The translations under genes and the position numbers were made by a program. Below, piece after piece: positions 15,544 through 23,958 of a stretch of DNA of 64,000 nucleotides. Numbering within the stretch: position 1 is the first letter of the stretch; each line of letters starts with the position of its first letter. The stretch is from Chloroflexota bacterium (GTDB lineage Bacteria > Chloroflexota > Dehalococcoidia > Lucifugimonadales > Lucifugimonadaceae): contig JAQBUH010000012.1 of assembly GCA_027624075.1 (NCBI GenBank), forward strand, positions 1 through 64,000, written 5' to 3'. Under the pieces are notes generated by a model. The model was not told the DNA's origin, made no database searches, and saw only the letters and a program-made list of their open reading frames with translations.

Positions 15544-16215
15544 ATGGCAACAGAACTGAGACAGTCAGAGTCAACAGGGCCAACAGGGCGAATACGGCCC
15601 GTACGCACAACGCACCCGCTGGTGCTGGCGTCTTCTTCGCCGCGCCGCGCCTCGATCCTGCGCCGGTTGGGGCTGGAGTTCGAAGTGCTTCCGGCTGATG
15701 TCGATGAGACAGCCAGACCGGGTCAGAGCCCGGAAGATCTGGCACTGAGCCTCGCAGAGTCGAAAGCGGGCGCTGTTGCTCGAATCCGCCCCGGCGCAGC
15801 CGTCGTCGCGGCGGACACCGTTGTGGCGCTGGATGGCGCGGCGCTCGGCAAACCTGTGGACTGCGTTGAGGCGATGGCGATGCTGAGATCGCTGAGTGGC
15901 AGGAGCCACCTTGTCCACACCGGTGTCGCGGTCAGGTTGGGTGGCGTGACCCGGAGCGGGGTCGAGACGACCGAGGTGCGGATGCGCCAACTGTCCGATT
16001 CCGAGATCGATGTGTACGTCCGCTCAGGAGCGGCCCTGGACAAGGCGGGAGCCTACGGCATACAGGACAGCGAGTTTTCGCCTGTCGAATCGTTCCATGG
16101 CTCTTACCTCAACGTGGTCGGATTACCGGCTGGTCTGCTGGCGGACCTGCTGCTCGCGACAGGCGAGATCGAATCTGACAGCGCGGACCTGATCAGCGGG
16201 AGTGATGAGCCGTGA
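15544..16215 (+). CDS. maf: Maf-type nucleotide pyrophosphatase
   Basis: 223 residues. The core begins PLVLASSSPRRASILRRLGL (residues about 23-42). It continues with the AADTVVALDG metal/catalytic region, the LGKP and SGRSHLVHTGVAV motifs and KAGAYGIQD near the C-terminus. It hydrolyses non-canonical or modified nucleoside triphosphates. The first 21 residues (TELRQSESTGPTGRIRPVR) are unlike other Maf proteins and are encoded by short tandem repeats, so the true start might lie further in. The stop overlaps the GTG start of the tatB-like gene (GTGA). Confidence 0.88.
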   Translation: MATELRQSESTGPTGRIRPVRTTHPLVLASSSPRRASILRRLGLEFEVLPADVDETARPGQSPEDLALSLAESKAGAVARIRPGAAVVAADTVVALDGAALGKPVDCVEAMAMLRSLSGRSHLVHTGVAVRLGGVTRSGVETTEVRMRQLSDSEIDVYVRSGAALDKAGAYGIQDSEFSPVESFHGSYLNVVGLPAGLLADLLLATGEIESDSADLISGSDEP

Positions 16216-16673
16216 ACTTTCTGGGCATTGGCGGACTCGAGTTCCTGCTTATTTTTGGTGTTGCCATGTTCTTCCTCGGCCCAAAGCGCCTTGCAGAAGG
16301 TGTCCGCACCGGCCGCAAGTACTACACCGAGCTGAAGCGGTACCGCCAGGAGCTGACAATTCTTGTGAGCGAGGCGATCGATGCTGAGGAGCTTAAGACT
16401 GAGCTAGAGCAGATGAAGAAGGATGTGTGGGATGAGGGCGTGACGAAGGAGATCGCTGGCCTTGAGCAAGACCTGACGCTCGACCAGGGTGACCTGGACC
16501 CAATGCGCCCTGTGCCCGCCGACCGCGCCGCCACACGGACGAGCAGCAGGGCGGGCACGATGAACCGCGGCGACGGCACGATTGCTGGCAGCTCTATTCC
16601 TTCCATCGGACTGACGTCAGGCGGGTCGAGCCCGGCGCCCGAGCCGGAGACCGGAGGGTCACGCCCGGCATGA
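16212..16673 (+). CDS. Twin-arginine translocase TatA/B-family subunit (TatB-like)
   Basis: 153 residues from GTG 16212. The N-terminus (NFLGIGGLEFLLIFGVAMFFLGPKRL) has the single membrane helix, the hinge Gly-Pro and the amphipathic helix of TatA/B. The long acidic helical tail (up to about residue 100) and disordered Ser/Gly end are TatB-like. It probably forms the substrate receptor with the TatC encoded directly downstream, with an ATGA overlap. Together they export folded proteins with twin-arginine signals. Confidence 0.85.
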   Translation: MNFLGIGGLEFLLIFGVAMFFLGPKRLAEGVRTGRKYYTELKRYRQELTILVSEAIDAEELKTELEQMKKDVWDEGVTKEIAGLEQDLTLDQGDLDPMRPVPADRAATRTSSRAGTMNRGDGTIAGSSIPSIGLTSGGSSPAPEPETGGSRPA

Positions 16674-17449
16674 ACCGCGACCGCGCAATGTCAGTGCTGG
16701 AGCACATGGGCGAGTTTAAGCGCCGCATGATCCGTGTCTCGATCATGTTCCTTGTGTTCACGATTGTGGCCGCCGTCTTCTACCAGGAGATATTCGCCTT
16801 CCTTCAGAAACCGGCGGAGAAGGCGCTTGCGGACGCAGAGGGGCAGATCATCTTCACGCAGGTGGCGGAGGCGTGGGGCGCCGCGATGAAGGTGGCGGTG
16901 ATTATCGGGTTCACTGCCACGATGCCGTATTTCCTGTTCGAGCTGACGATGTTCCTGCGCAGCGGCCTGAAGCCGCAGGAGCGTCGCTACCTGTACTTTT
17001 TCTTCCCTTTCGCCGTGCTTTCGTTCGCCACCGGTGTCTGGTTCGGGTTCGCTTTGCTCGTGCCCCCTGCCATCAACTTCTTGCTCACGTTCGGTAGTGA
17101 GCTTGCAACGCCGTTCCCAACTATCGGGTCGTATGTGAGCCTGCTAATTGCGCTGGCGTTCTGGATGGGCTTGATCTTCGAGCTGCCTATCGTGATGTTT
17201 TTTCTTGCGAAGCTGGGCGTGCTGAAGTCGTCGTGGTTCATCCACCAGTGGCGGTGGCTGGTGCTCTTTGCGTTTGTGCTCGGCGCCATAGTGACGCCAA
17301 CGTTCGACCCGGTCACCCAGTCGCTGGTGGCAGGCCCGGTGATTGCGCTCTATGCGACAGGGGTCGTCCTGGCGAAGGTGGCTGAGAGAGGAAAGGGTGA
17401 TACGGAGAGTGACGCGATAGCCGAAAGTCCATCAGGCGGAGGCGAATAG
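16670..17449 (+). CDS. tatC: Twin-arginine translocase subunit TatC
   Basis: 259 residues, normal length. It starts MSVLEHMGEFKRRMIRVSIM, the conserved first cytoplasmic segment (H-L.ELR-like). Six membrane helices follow, with the conserved periplasmic/cytoplasmic landmarks FLRSGLKPQERRYLYFFFPF, FELPIVMFFLAKLG and FVLGAIVTPTFDPVTQ. It overlaps the tatB-like gene by 4 bp. A shared terminator hairpin separates it from the convergent tatA. Confidence 0.95.
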   Translation: MNRDRAMSVLEHMGEFKRRMIRVSIMFLVFTIVAAVFYQEIFAFLQKPAEKALADAEGQIIFTQVAEAWGAAMKVAVIIGFTATMPYFLFELTMFLRSGLKPQERRYLYFFFPFAVLSFATGVWFGFALLVPPAINFLLTFGSELATPFPTIGSYVSLLIALAFWMGLIFELPIVMFFLAKLGVLKSSWFIHQWRWLVLFAFVLGAIVTPTFDPVTQSLVAGPVIALYATGVVLAKVAERGKGDTESDAIAESPSGGGE

Positions 17450-17502
17450 GTTCTGCCCAAGCCGGGTTTTCGCAGGTATCGCAGTTACCGGGCAAATAGA
17501 AA

Positions 17503-17522
17503 GGCACCCGGTTGAGGGTGCC
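17503..17522. terminator. Bidirectional terminator between tatC and tatA
   Basis: GGCACCC (17503-17509) pairs with GGGTGCC (17516-17522) across a 6-base loop. On the minus strand it is followed by TTTCTATTT, so it best serves tatA. On the plus strand ATTTCGTT follows, so it could also serve tatC. Confidence 0.75.
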
Positions 17523-17563
17523 ATTTCGTTAGCTTGATCCGGGGGAGCCGAGGCGAGCCGGGC

Positions 17564-17782
17564 TCAGGAGACCTTGGACTCAGCTTTCGTCTCAGCCTTG
17601 GACTCGGCGGACTCCAGCTTCTTCTCGCCCTCGTCCTTGTCCTTGACAGACGAGCGGAACTCTTTAAGCGCCTGTCCCATGCCCTTGCCGACTGATGGCA
17701 GCTTCCCGACACCGAAGATAATCATGATGACTACCAGGATCAGGAAGATTTCGAGCGGGCCAATGCCCTTAATGAATCCCAT
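17564..17782 (-). CDS. tatA: Twin-arginine translocase subunit TatA
   Basis: 72 residues. The N-terminus GIGPLEIFLILVVIMIIFGVGKLP is a TatA membrane helix with the FG-K-LP hinge, then the amphipathic helix VGKGMGQALKEFRSSVKD and a charged Lys/Glu/Ala tail. It forms the pore oligomer of the Tat system. It is encoded convergently to tatB-tatC rather than in one operon with them, so stoichiometry can be set separately. Confidence 0.92.
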   Translation of the reverse strand: MGFIKGIGPLEIFLILVVIMIIFGVGKLPSVGKGMGQALKEFRSSVKDKDEGEKKLESAESKAETKAESKVS

Positions 17783-17912
17783 GTCAGCGCTCCGATATTA
17801 CCGCGCGTGTGTTGTACTTACGATATCGGGTCAAGAATAGGCTCGGCTGTATAGGGTGTCAAACGAGGCGCTCTGCGGGAATATGAGGAATCGCAGGGCC
17901 CGCTCCGCCTGA

Positions 17913-18554
17913 TCAGGCCATATACCGCCAGACCGCAAGGACGCGGCTCATCACCTCAACGTTGCCTGCCTCGGCGTAGATTGGCTCCATCCGGCTGTTT
18001 GCAGGCTGGAGCCGCACCCGGTCGCCTTCAGGGAAGAAGTACTTGAGCGTCGTCTCGTCTTCCCGCACCAGCCGGACCGCCGCCATCTGGCCGTTTCGCA
18101 CCTGTTTGGTCGATTCCATGATGACGAGGTCACCATCGCCGATAAGCGCGTCGATCATCGAGTCACCCTTGACCTTGAGCGCGTACACGCCGTCGCCGCG
18201 GCCAACGATCGCCTGTGGCAATTCAATCTGCTCGATCCCGGCGTCTGTCCAGGCGTCTGACTGCGGCAGCGGGAAGGGTAAGCCCGCCGCGATGGTCCCC
18301 ATAAGCGGCACGGTAACGGTCTCCGGACCCCGGGCGCTGCGGCCGCCTGGAATCGCAAGGCCGCGTGAGACCTCGGAGTCACGGTTCAGATAGCCGGACT
18401 CAGACAGCCGGTCGAGGTTGTACTTGACGACCGAGGTGGAGCTGAGGTCACACCCGAACTGGATGTCACGGACCGTTGGCGGGTAGTCGTGCTCATCGAT
18501 GAACTCCTCGATGAAACCGAGCATCCGTTGCTGCTTGTCTGAGAGTTCTTTCAC
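17913..18554 (-). CDS. lexA: LexA repressor (SOS regulator)
   Basis: 213 residues from GTG 18554. A longer frame to 18632 would translate the 9-bp tract upstream and add a meaningless leader. The N-terminal winged helix is LSDKQQRMLGFIEEFI...YPPTVRDI. The self-cleavage site is Ala-Gly at about residues 90-91 (TIAAGLPF). The catalytic serine is in VKGDSMIDALI (about S132) and the lysine in TTLKYF (about K171), so RecA-stimulated autocleavage should work. It should bind GAAC-N4-GTTC boxes, which occur at 52700, 57254 and 57273. Confidence 0.93.
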   Translation of the reverse strand: MKELSDKQQRMLGFIEEFIDEHDYPPTVRDIQFGCDLSSTSVVKYNLDRLSESGYLNRDSEVSRGLAIPGGRSARGPETVTVPLMGTIAAGLPFPLPQSDAWTDAGIEQIELPQAIVGRGDGVYALKVKGDSMIDALIGDGDLVIMESTKQVRNGQMAAVRLVREDETTLKYFFPEGDRVRLQPANSRMEPIYAEAGNVEVMSRVLAVWRYMA

Positions 18555-18570
18555 GGCTTGTCTTTCAAAT

Positions 18571-18610
18571 TCTGGCGGGTACTGGCAATACTGGCAAAAG
18601 CTGGCAGGCG
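18571..18610. repeat. 9-11-bp tandem tract upstream of lexA
   Basis: Imperfect copies TCTGGCGGGT, ACTGGCAAT, ACTGGCAAAAG and CTGGCAGGC lie in the lexA leader between the start codon and the candidate LexA box. Confidence 0.55.
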
Positions 18611-18648
18611 CCGGGCCCTCTGGCGACCCCATTGGCGGCGCATGATAC

Positions 18649-18660
18649 GCACTAATGTTC
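18649..18660 (-). promoter_or_regulatory. Candidate LexA box of lexA (one mismatch)
   Basis: On the minus strand this reads GAACATTAGTGC. It differs by one base from the GAAC-N4-GTTC palindrome that is perfect at three other places in the window. It lies about 95 bp before the lexA start, where an autoregulatory operator is expected. A TTGACA is found further upstream (18687-18692), but no good -10 goes with it. Confidence 0.45.
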
Positions 18661-18815
18661 TGACGCTAGCAGTTGTCCACAACCTGTGTCAATTAGAGTT
18701 GGCACAGGTGCGGGCCGGCGACGCATCTTCTAGTTAAGCGAAGGCGCGGACGGGTGTCCGCCCTTGCTGTGGCAAGTGGGGTCGGCGGTAGAGCGGCAGA
18801 TTTCCCTGAGCCGGA

Positions 18816-19316
18816 CTACCCGAAGCGGGAGTCTGGTGGTGGGTGCATATCGTGGTCGCCGAACGAGACGCCTTCGAGAGCGCCCGGAGGACCGTCCGGC
18901 TTGTCTGCCTGTCCGAATGCCACGTAGTGCGGCGGATCGCCTCTGAACACGAGATAGGCGCTCCTGGTAGATGAGAGGGGGTCGAGCCCGCCCATCCACA
19001 GAACCTCTGGCCCGTTGACCAGTTGCACAGGGCCGCCCTGGACAGGGTTGCGCACATCCGTGTCGATGGGACCGCCGTTCGGAGAGCCGACACCCCAGCG
19101 GGTCACTCCGGTGAAGCCGCCCGGTGTTACGAACCGCCAGCGGGGCAGGAGGCCGCTCTTGGGCGCCACCTCGACGGCAACCTCGTCGCCGTCATCGCCG
19201 AACGGGTGGTGTATGCGCCAGGTGTACTCGGTGTCCGGGTTTGGCTCGTGCTCGTGGGAGTGCCCGTCCTCGTGCGAGTGGCCGCCGCCGTGTTCGTGAG
19301 AGTGGTCGTGCGGCAC
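18816..19316 (-). CDS. Protein with His-rich metal-binding N-terminus, unknown function
   Basis: 166 residues. The first 24 carry many His residues in a repeating HSHEHGGG / HSHEDGHSHEHE pattern, a typical Zn/Ni/Cu-binding segment. The remainder looks like a compact beta-rich domain (YTWRIHHPFGDDGDEVAVEV, WRFVTPGGF, SAYLVFRGDPPHYVAFG). No signal peptide or membrane helix is visible, so it is probably cytoplasmic. The domain is not recognised. The gene ends 7 bp before the position of the rpsT stop on the same strand, so it follows rpsT in transcription. The overlapping 119-codon frame is a shadow. Confidence 0.6.
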   Translation of the reverse strand: MPHDHSHEHGGGHSHEDGHSHEHEPNPDTEYTWRIHHPFGDDGDEVAVEVAPKSGLLPRWRFVTPGGFTGVTRWGVGSPNGGPIDTDVRNPVQGGPVQLVNGPEVLWMGGLDPLSSTRSAYLVFRGDPPHYVAFGQADKPDGPPGALEGVSFGDHDMHPPPDSRFG

Positions 19317-19323
19317 GGCAGAG

Positions 19324-19584
19324 TCAGGAGCTTGAAATGGAGTTGAGCTTGCGCTGCAGGGTGGACTTCTTGCGAGCCGCCTGGTTTCGGTGAATCACAC
19401 CTTTTCGAGCCGCCCTGTCGAGGGCGGAGATGGCTTCCTTGACCGTTGACGCGGTCAGGTCGGCCGGCTCGCCGGCCGCGACTATATCGCGTGCCTTGAC
19501 GACCCTCGAGCGGGTGAATGTGCGAACGGTCTTGTTCCGTGTGCCCTTCCGGACCTGGGCACGGTGCGTCTTTGCGCTTGGCAT
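19324..19584 (-). CDS. rpsT: 30S ribosomal protein S20
   Basis: 86 residues, usual length. The basic start PSAKTHRAQVRKGTRNKTVRT and the C-terminal helix LDRAARKGVIHRNQAARKKS match bS20, which binds 16S rRNA early in 30S assembly. It lies between rel (upstream) and the His-rich gene (7 bp downstream). Confidence 0.95.
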   Translation of the reverse strand: MPSAKTHRAQVRKGTRNKTVRTFTRSRVVKARDIVAAGEPADLTASTVKEAISALDRAARKGVIHRNQAARKKSTLQRKLNSISSS

Positions 19585-19664
19585 GTTCTTCCTGTTGTGG
19601 CCCGCGTCATGACCTTTCGGCCCGCGGGGCCGGCTCCGGGTAAACCTGAGCCTCTTGACATTAA

Positions 19665-21887
19665 CTAGACGGCGGCCTGTGGAGTCGCCTGGTCGCCTTC
19701 ATTGGCCCGGTTGACGGAGTGGACTCCCTGGATCATCTCGAGCCTGGTGAAAACCCTGCTCAACTGGTCAACCCCGCTAGTGTACACGGTCAATGTGACG
19801 GTGCACGAGTTTGTGACGGGATCTTCATGGGAAGACATCGAGTGGATGTTGACATGTTCTGCAGACACAAAATGCGTGATGTCCCGCAGTAGTCCGACCC
19901 TGTCGTACGCACGGACAATGAGGCGGGCTGGATACGTGCTGTCGGCATGGCCCCAGGCAACCGGGACCAGTCTGTCGTGGTCGTCTGCAGAGCGCATGTT
20001 GACGCAGTTGGTCCGGTGGACCGTAACGCCGCGCCCGCGTGTGATGTAGCCGCTGATCTCGTCGCCGTAGACCGGGCTGCAGCAGCGAGCGACGCGTGTG
20101 AGCAGGTTCAGCGCACCCATCACGACGATGCCGGACCGCTCCTGTCTCAACAGAGAGGCTGGCAGTTCCGTGACCGGTTTTTCCGTCTCGACGGGGAAGT
20201 TGCGGGACACCGACTCAAGAATTTTCCCGATGCCGATCTGCCCAGATCCGAGCGACTCCTCGAGTTCACCTGCCGAGTCAAACCCGAGCTTCTCTGCGAT
20301 CTGTGCGCTCGAAACCTCGACGCCGACTCGCTTCAACTCCCTTGCCAGGAGTTCATGGCCGCGCGTGATGTTCGACTCAAGCTCTTGCCTGCGGAACCAG
20401 AGCCTCGCCTTTGCCCTCGCGCTCGCCGTCGCCAGGTAGCCGAGGTCTGAGTTCAGCCAGTCGAGGCTTGGGCCGCGCGGTGTGCGGGCCTTGCGTATCT
20501 CTATCGTGTCGCCGGTGTGCAGTTGCGTGTTAAGCGGCATCAGCTTGCCGTTCACAACTGCGCCAACGGTGTTGTGTCCCAGGTCCGTGTGGACGCGATA
20601 GGCAAAGTCTAGCGGTGTCGAGCCAGACGGCAGGTCGATCACGTCACCCGCCGGCGTGTAGATGAAGACCTGGTCGCCGAGAATGTCGGTCTTGACGGAG
20701 TCAAGGTACTCGTCGTCGCCGCTCATCTCCCTCTGCCACTCGAGAAGTTGCTTGAGCCAGGTCAGTTTCTCGTCAAAGAGGGCGTCCTCACCCTCCGTGT
20801 CGCCCTGCTTGTAAGTCCAGTGGGCGGCGACGCCGTCCTCCGCTATGCGGTGCATCTCCCGAGTGCGGATCTGGACTTCAAGCGGATAGCCCTGCGGGCC
20901 GATAACGGACGTGTGCAGAGACTGGTAGAGGTTCTCCTTCGGGTTGGCGATATAGTCGTCGAACTCACCCGGCACCGGCCGCCACATCTGGTGCACGGCG
21001 CCCAGGCTGGCGTAGCAATCGGCGGTGGTGTCGACGATCACACGCAGCGCGATCAGATCGTATATCTCGTCGAATTTCCTGCCTCGCGCCTGGTAGCGGT
21101 GGAGCTTCTGATACGTGCTGTACAGGTGCTTTGGCCGCCCGCTCACAGAGCACTCGACGCCAACGCGACGCAGGGCTTCGGTTAGCGCCTCGATAGCATT
21201 TTTTGTGTACTCCTCTCGCTCAGCGCGCTTGCGGCTGATCATTCTGGAGACGGACTTGTACTGCCGGGGGTGCAGGTACTTGAATGACTCGTCCTCAAGC
21301 TGCCACTTGATGTCTGCCATTCCAAGGCGCTGGGCCAGGGGCGCGTAGATGTCCAGCGTCTCCCGGGCTATTCGCTGCTGGCGTTCCTCAGAGAGGTGGC
21401 GCAGCGTGCGCATGTTGTGGAGCCTGTCCGCCAGCTTGATCAGCACGACGCGGATATCAGACGCCATTGCGACAAGCATTTTGCGGAGGCTGGCGGTCCG
21501 GGCCGCCTCGGCTGTTGCCTGGACGGGCCGCGCTCCGTTGGTCCTTGCCGGATCATCTTTCGATAACAGGTCGAGGCGCTTCAGTTTTGTCACGCCGTCG
21601 ACCAGCCGTGCCACGTCTGCGCCGAAGTCTCGTTCGAGCTCAGCCTTGGTGATGGCGGTGTCTTCTATGACGTCGTGGAGCAGCGCCGCCGCAAGCGTGA
21701 TTGAGTCGAGGTTGATGTTGGCGAGGTAGAGCGCTGTGGCGACTGGATGCTCTATGTAAGGCTCGCCTGAGCTCCTGGTCTGGCCCTCGTGGGCCGCGGT
21801 CGCAGCCGTGAGCGCAGACCGGACGAATTCAACTCGGTCCGGTGGAAGATATGACTTGGCTCGTGCAATCAGCTGTGCTGCGGACAA
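19665..21887 (-). CDS. rel: Bifunctional (p)ppGpp synthetase/hydrolase (Rel/SpoT)
   Basis: 740 residues. The domains, in order, are: an HD hydrolase with ALLHDVIEDTAIT (about residue 65-77); a synthetase with the RELTYQKLHRYQARGRKFDEIYD-like core and YQSLHTSVIG; a TGS domain (VFIYTPAGDVIDLPSGSTPLDFAYRVH); and a C-terminal ACT domain (YDRVGLLRDITHFVSAEHV). Both catalytic halves look intact, so it should make and degrade the stringent alarmone. It is probably the only long RSH enzyme of the organism. It is followed by rpsT on the same strand. Confidence 0.94.
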   Translation of the reverse strand: MSAAQLIARAKSYLPPDRVEFVRSALTAATAAHEGQTRSSGEPYIEHPVATALYLANINLDSITLAAALLHDVIEDTAITKAELERDFGADVARLVDGVTKLKRLDLLSKDDPARTNGARPVQATAEAARTASLRKMLVAMASDIRVVLIKLADRLHNMRTLRHLSEERQQRIARETLDIYAPLAQRLGMADIKWQLEDESFKYLHPRQYKSVSRMISRKRAEREEYTKNAIEALTEALRRVGVECSVSGRPKHLYSTYQKLHRYQARGRKFDEIYDLIALRVIVDTTADCYASLGAVHQMWRPVPGEFDDYIANPKENLYQSLHTSVIGPQGYPLEVQIRTREMHRIAEDGVAAHWTYKQGDTEGEDALFDEKLTWLKQLLEWQREMSGDDEYLDSVKTDILGDQVFIYTPAGDVIDLPSGSTPLDFAYRVHTDLGHNTVGAVVNGKLMPLNTQLHTGDTIEIRKARTPRGPSLDWLNSDLGYLATASARAKARLWFRRQELESNITRGHELLARELKRVGVEVSSAQIAEKLGFDSAGELEESLGSGQIGIGKILESVSRNFPVETEKPVTELPASLLRQERSGIVVMGALNLLTRVARCCSPVYGDEISGYITRGRGVTVHRTNCVNMRSADDHDRLVPVAWGHADSTYPARLIVRAYDRVGLLRDITHFVSAEHVNIHSMSSHEDPVTNSCTVTLTVYTSGVDQLSRVFTRLEMIQGVHSVNRANEGDQATPQAAV

Positions 21888-21967
21888 TCGCCACCTGCCT
21901 CTTGAGAATGCCCTTACTCTTCGATTTTAACGCTTGCTGAGGCGATCGTCGTGAGGCTGGTCCACAC

Positions 21968-23092
21968 TCAAGCCCCGGATGTTGAGGAGACTTCCGAGAA
22001 AAGGCGCGCGATCTCGTCTCTGGCGAAGAAGGGCAGCGGAGCAGTTGCGCCGTCTGCGCGTTCGATGAGCGCAGGCTCTCCGGGACCTGTGACGCGGCCG
22101 ATCACACTGGCGGCTATTCCGGCCGACTCAAGGGCGGTGACGATGTCATCCGAGGAGCCGGAAGAGCAGGTGATGAGCAGCGCGCCTGATGCGATCAGGC
22201 CCCAGACATCGGCGCCGAGCGCCCCACAGAGCTCTGCGCATTCGGGTAGGACCAGGACTGAGCGCTGATCAACGACAAGCCCGTTGCCGGACGCCTGGCT
22301 CAGTTCGGCGAGCGCGCTGGCGAGTCCGCCCTCGGTCGGGTCGTGCATCGCGGTGACGCTCCCCGCAGCCATAGCGGTCCGGGCGTCCTTGAGCACTGAG
22401 ATGCCAGGCTCGAACAGGAAGTTGGCCGCTTTCTCCAGGGTCTGCTCAGACACACCCGATTCCAGCGCCGCTACGCGAAACTCCCTTGCGAGCAGTGACG
22501 CGCCCTCGACCGCGATGCCCTTGGTCAAGATGATGTGATCGCCGGGCCGCGCCCCGGAGGTCGCAAGCGTGCCGCTGGCGGGTGCCTCTCCGAGCATGGC
22601 GCCGCTTATCACGGGCCTCGGCAGGCCGATTGTCACCTCGGTGTGTCCTCCGATCAGCTCGACGCCGATCGACCCGGCTGCCTCTCGTAGTTGCGTGAAG
22701 ATGCTCTCCACTACACCCGCAGTCACGCCTTCGGGGAGCAGCACAGTGGGAAGGAACCACCTGGGGGTAGCGCCTGTCGCCGCGATGTCGTTTGCGTTGA
22801 CATGCACGGCGTACCAGCCGATCAGGTCTGTCGCGAACGTGACAGGGTCAGATTTGGCGACCAGGCTGGTGGCGCCAAACGAGATGACGGCCGCGTCTTC
22901 ACCGACTCCGGGGCCGGTGAGGAGCCTGCGGCCGGGCTCAGGCAGTCGCGCCAGCAGCTCATGGAGCATCGCCGCAGGCAGTTTGCCGGCGGGAAGCACA
23001 ATCGAGCGGTCGAAGGTTGCCATTCCAGGTCCGGGACCCGGTTGCGCCGCCGGGTGTAGCTGAGAAGGCACGTGTCCCGTGCGCTCGCCCAT
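21968..23092 (-). CDS. AIR-synthase-related protein (PurM/HypE-like ATP-binding fold)
   Basis: 374 residues. It has the two-domain PurM superfamily layout: GPGVGEDAAVI (Asp for Mg-ATP), then KSDPVTFATDLIGWYAVHVNA, GHTEVTIGLPRP, and a C-terminal glycine-rich domain with MHDPTEGGLASALAELS. That last motif is typical of HypE/ThiL/SelD-like members. No hydrogenase genes are nearby, so hydrogenase maturation is not implied and the substrate is unknown. The ATG at 23092 overlaps the stop of the upstream lipoprotein (TAATG), suggesting coupling. An alternative ATG is at 23023. Confidence 0.75.
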   Translation of the reverse strand: MGERTGHVPSQLHPAAQPGPGPGMATFDRSIVLPAGKLPAAMLHELLARLPEPGRRLLTGPGVGEDAAVISFGATSLVAKSDPVTFATDLIGWYAVHVNANDIAATGATPRWFLPTVLLPEGVTAGVVESIFTQLREAAGSIGVELIGGHTEVTIGLPRPVISGAMLGEAPASGTLATSGARPGDHIILTKGIAVEGASLLAREFRVAALESGVSEQTLEKAANFLFEPGISVLKDARTAMAAGSVTAMHDPTEGGLASALAELSQASGNGLVVDQRSVLVLPECAELCGALGADVWGLIASGALLITCSSGSSDDIVTALESAGIAASVIGRVTGPGEPALIERADGATAPLPFFARDEIARLFSEVSSTSGA

Positions 23093-23958
23093 TACGCTTC
23101 AGGGAGCGCTGGTAGCGGCTCGTCTGAGAAGTACGGGCCGATTGCGGTGCTGAATTCAAGGGGCGCGTTGGCATCCTGCCCTTGCCAGAACGACTGGTCG
23201 CCGCGAATCAGGCGCGTTTTACCGCCGCAGATCGTGCCGATCGCCTGGTTTCCCGCCGGTGTGACGAACACCAGCTGGAAGATAGCCAGGCAACTGGCCG
23301 CAGGGCCGGGCAGGACCGGCACATCCAGAGTGTCTACTATCACCTTGATCCGCGCAGGGTCCGTCACCGTGGTCTTGAGCGCGTACGCACCCGTCGCATC
23401 GCGTCTGCGCATCTCGATCTCTGTGGTCGAGCGGAGGCCGGCAAGCTCGACTATGTTGACCGCACTCGCCAGTTGGGCAAGGTTTTCCGTGCAGTTGACC
23501 ATTCTTTCAGTAGCTTCGTCGACGTGGTACTCGAACGACTCTCCACCCGCCTCCAGCATCACGGTCCAACCGCTCACGACGGCAGGCAGGTAGATGAAGC
23601 CTGGGACAGGGCAGCCAAGCGCTGAACTGGGCCATGTTGCCCGCTCATAGCCGGATATCGATACGGAGTTCGGTGGGATGCTTAGCTGTTCGGCGAGGTC
23701 GAACAGGGCGAAGTACGCAACGTCAGGCGCCACCGGAGTCGGTGTGGGAGTTGGAGTGGCGGTCGGTCTTGGCGCCAGAGTCGGCGTTGGGATCAGCGCA
23801 GTTGGGGTCGGCGATGGCACAGGGGTTGCAGTCGGGCGCGGCGTGGATGTCGGGTTAAGTCCGACCGTCGGCCTTGGACTGTCGTTGCTGCATGCCGCAA
23901 AGGCGAAGACGAGCAGAGCGGCGAAGGCGGCTGTGAGTTGGAATTTGCGTCGTGGCAT
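23092..23958 (-). CDS. Lipoprotein with Pro-Thr linker, unknown function
   Basis: 288 residues. The signal peptide ends in lipobox FAFAACS (lipid-modified Cys at about residue 23). A Pro/Thr/Ala-rich linker of about 50 residues follows, then a globular domain (residues about 80-285) with several Cys. Segments such as AEQLSIPPNSVSISGYERATWPSSALGCPVPG recall extracellular Chloroflexota proteins in which a conserved LGCP..G motif follows this opening. No enzyme family is recognised. It lies on the outer face of the membrane and is translationally coupled to the PurM-like gene. Confidence 0.65.
   Translation of the reverse strand: MPRRKFQLTAAFAALLVFAFAACSNDSPRPTVGLNPTSTPRPTATPVPSPTPTALIPTPTLAPRPTATPTPTPTPVAPDVAYFALFDLAEQLSIPPNSVSISGYERATWPSSALGCPVPGFIYLPAVVSGWTVMLEAGGESFEYHVDEATERMVNCTENLAQLASAVNIVELAGLRSTTEIEMRRRDATGAYALKTTVTDPARIKVIVDTLDVPVLPGPAASCLAIFQLVFVTPAGNQAIGTICGGKTRLIRGDQSFWQGQDANAPLEFSTAIGPYFSDEPLPALPEA

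Noticed and set aside
18672-18683. DnaA-box-like TTGTCCACA upstream of lexA, hinting at an origin
   Set aside because: Only one copy is present, with no AT-rich unwinding region and no dnaA/dnaN neighbourhood.
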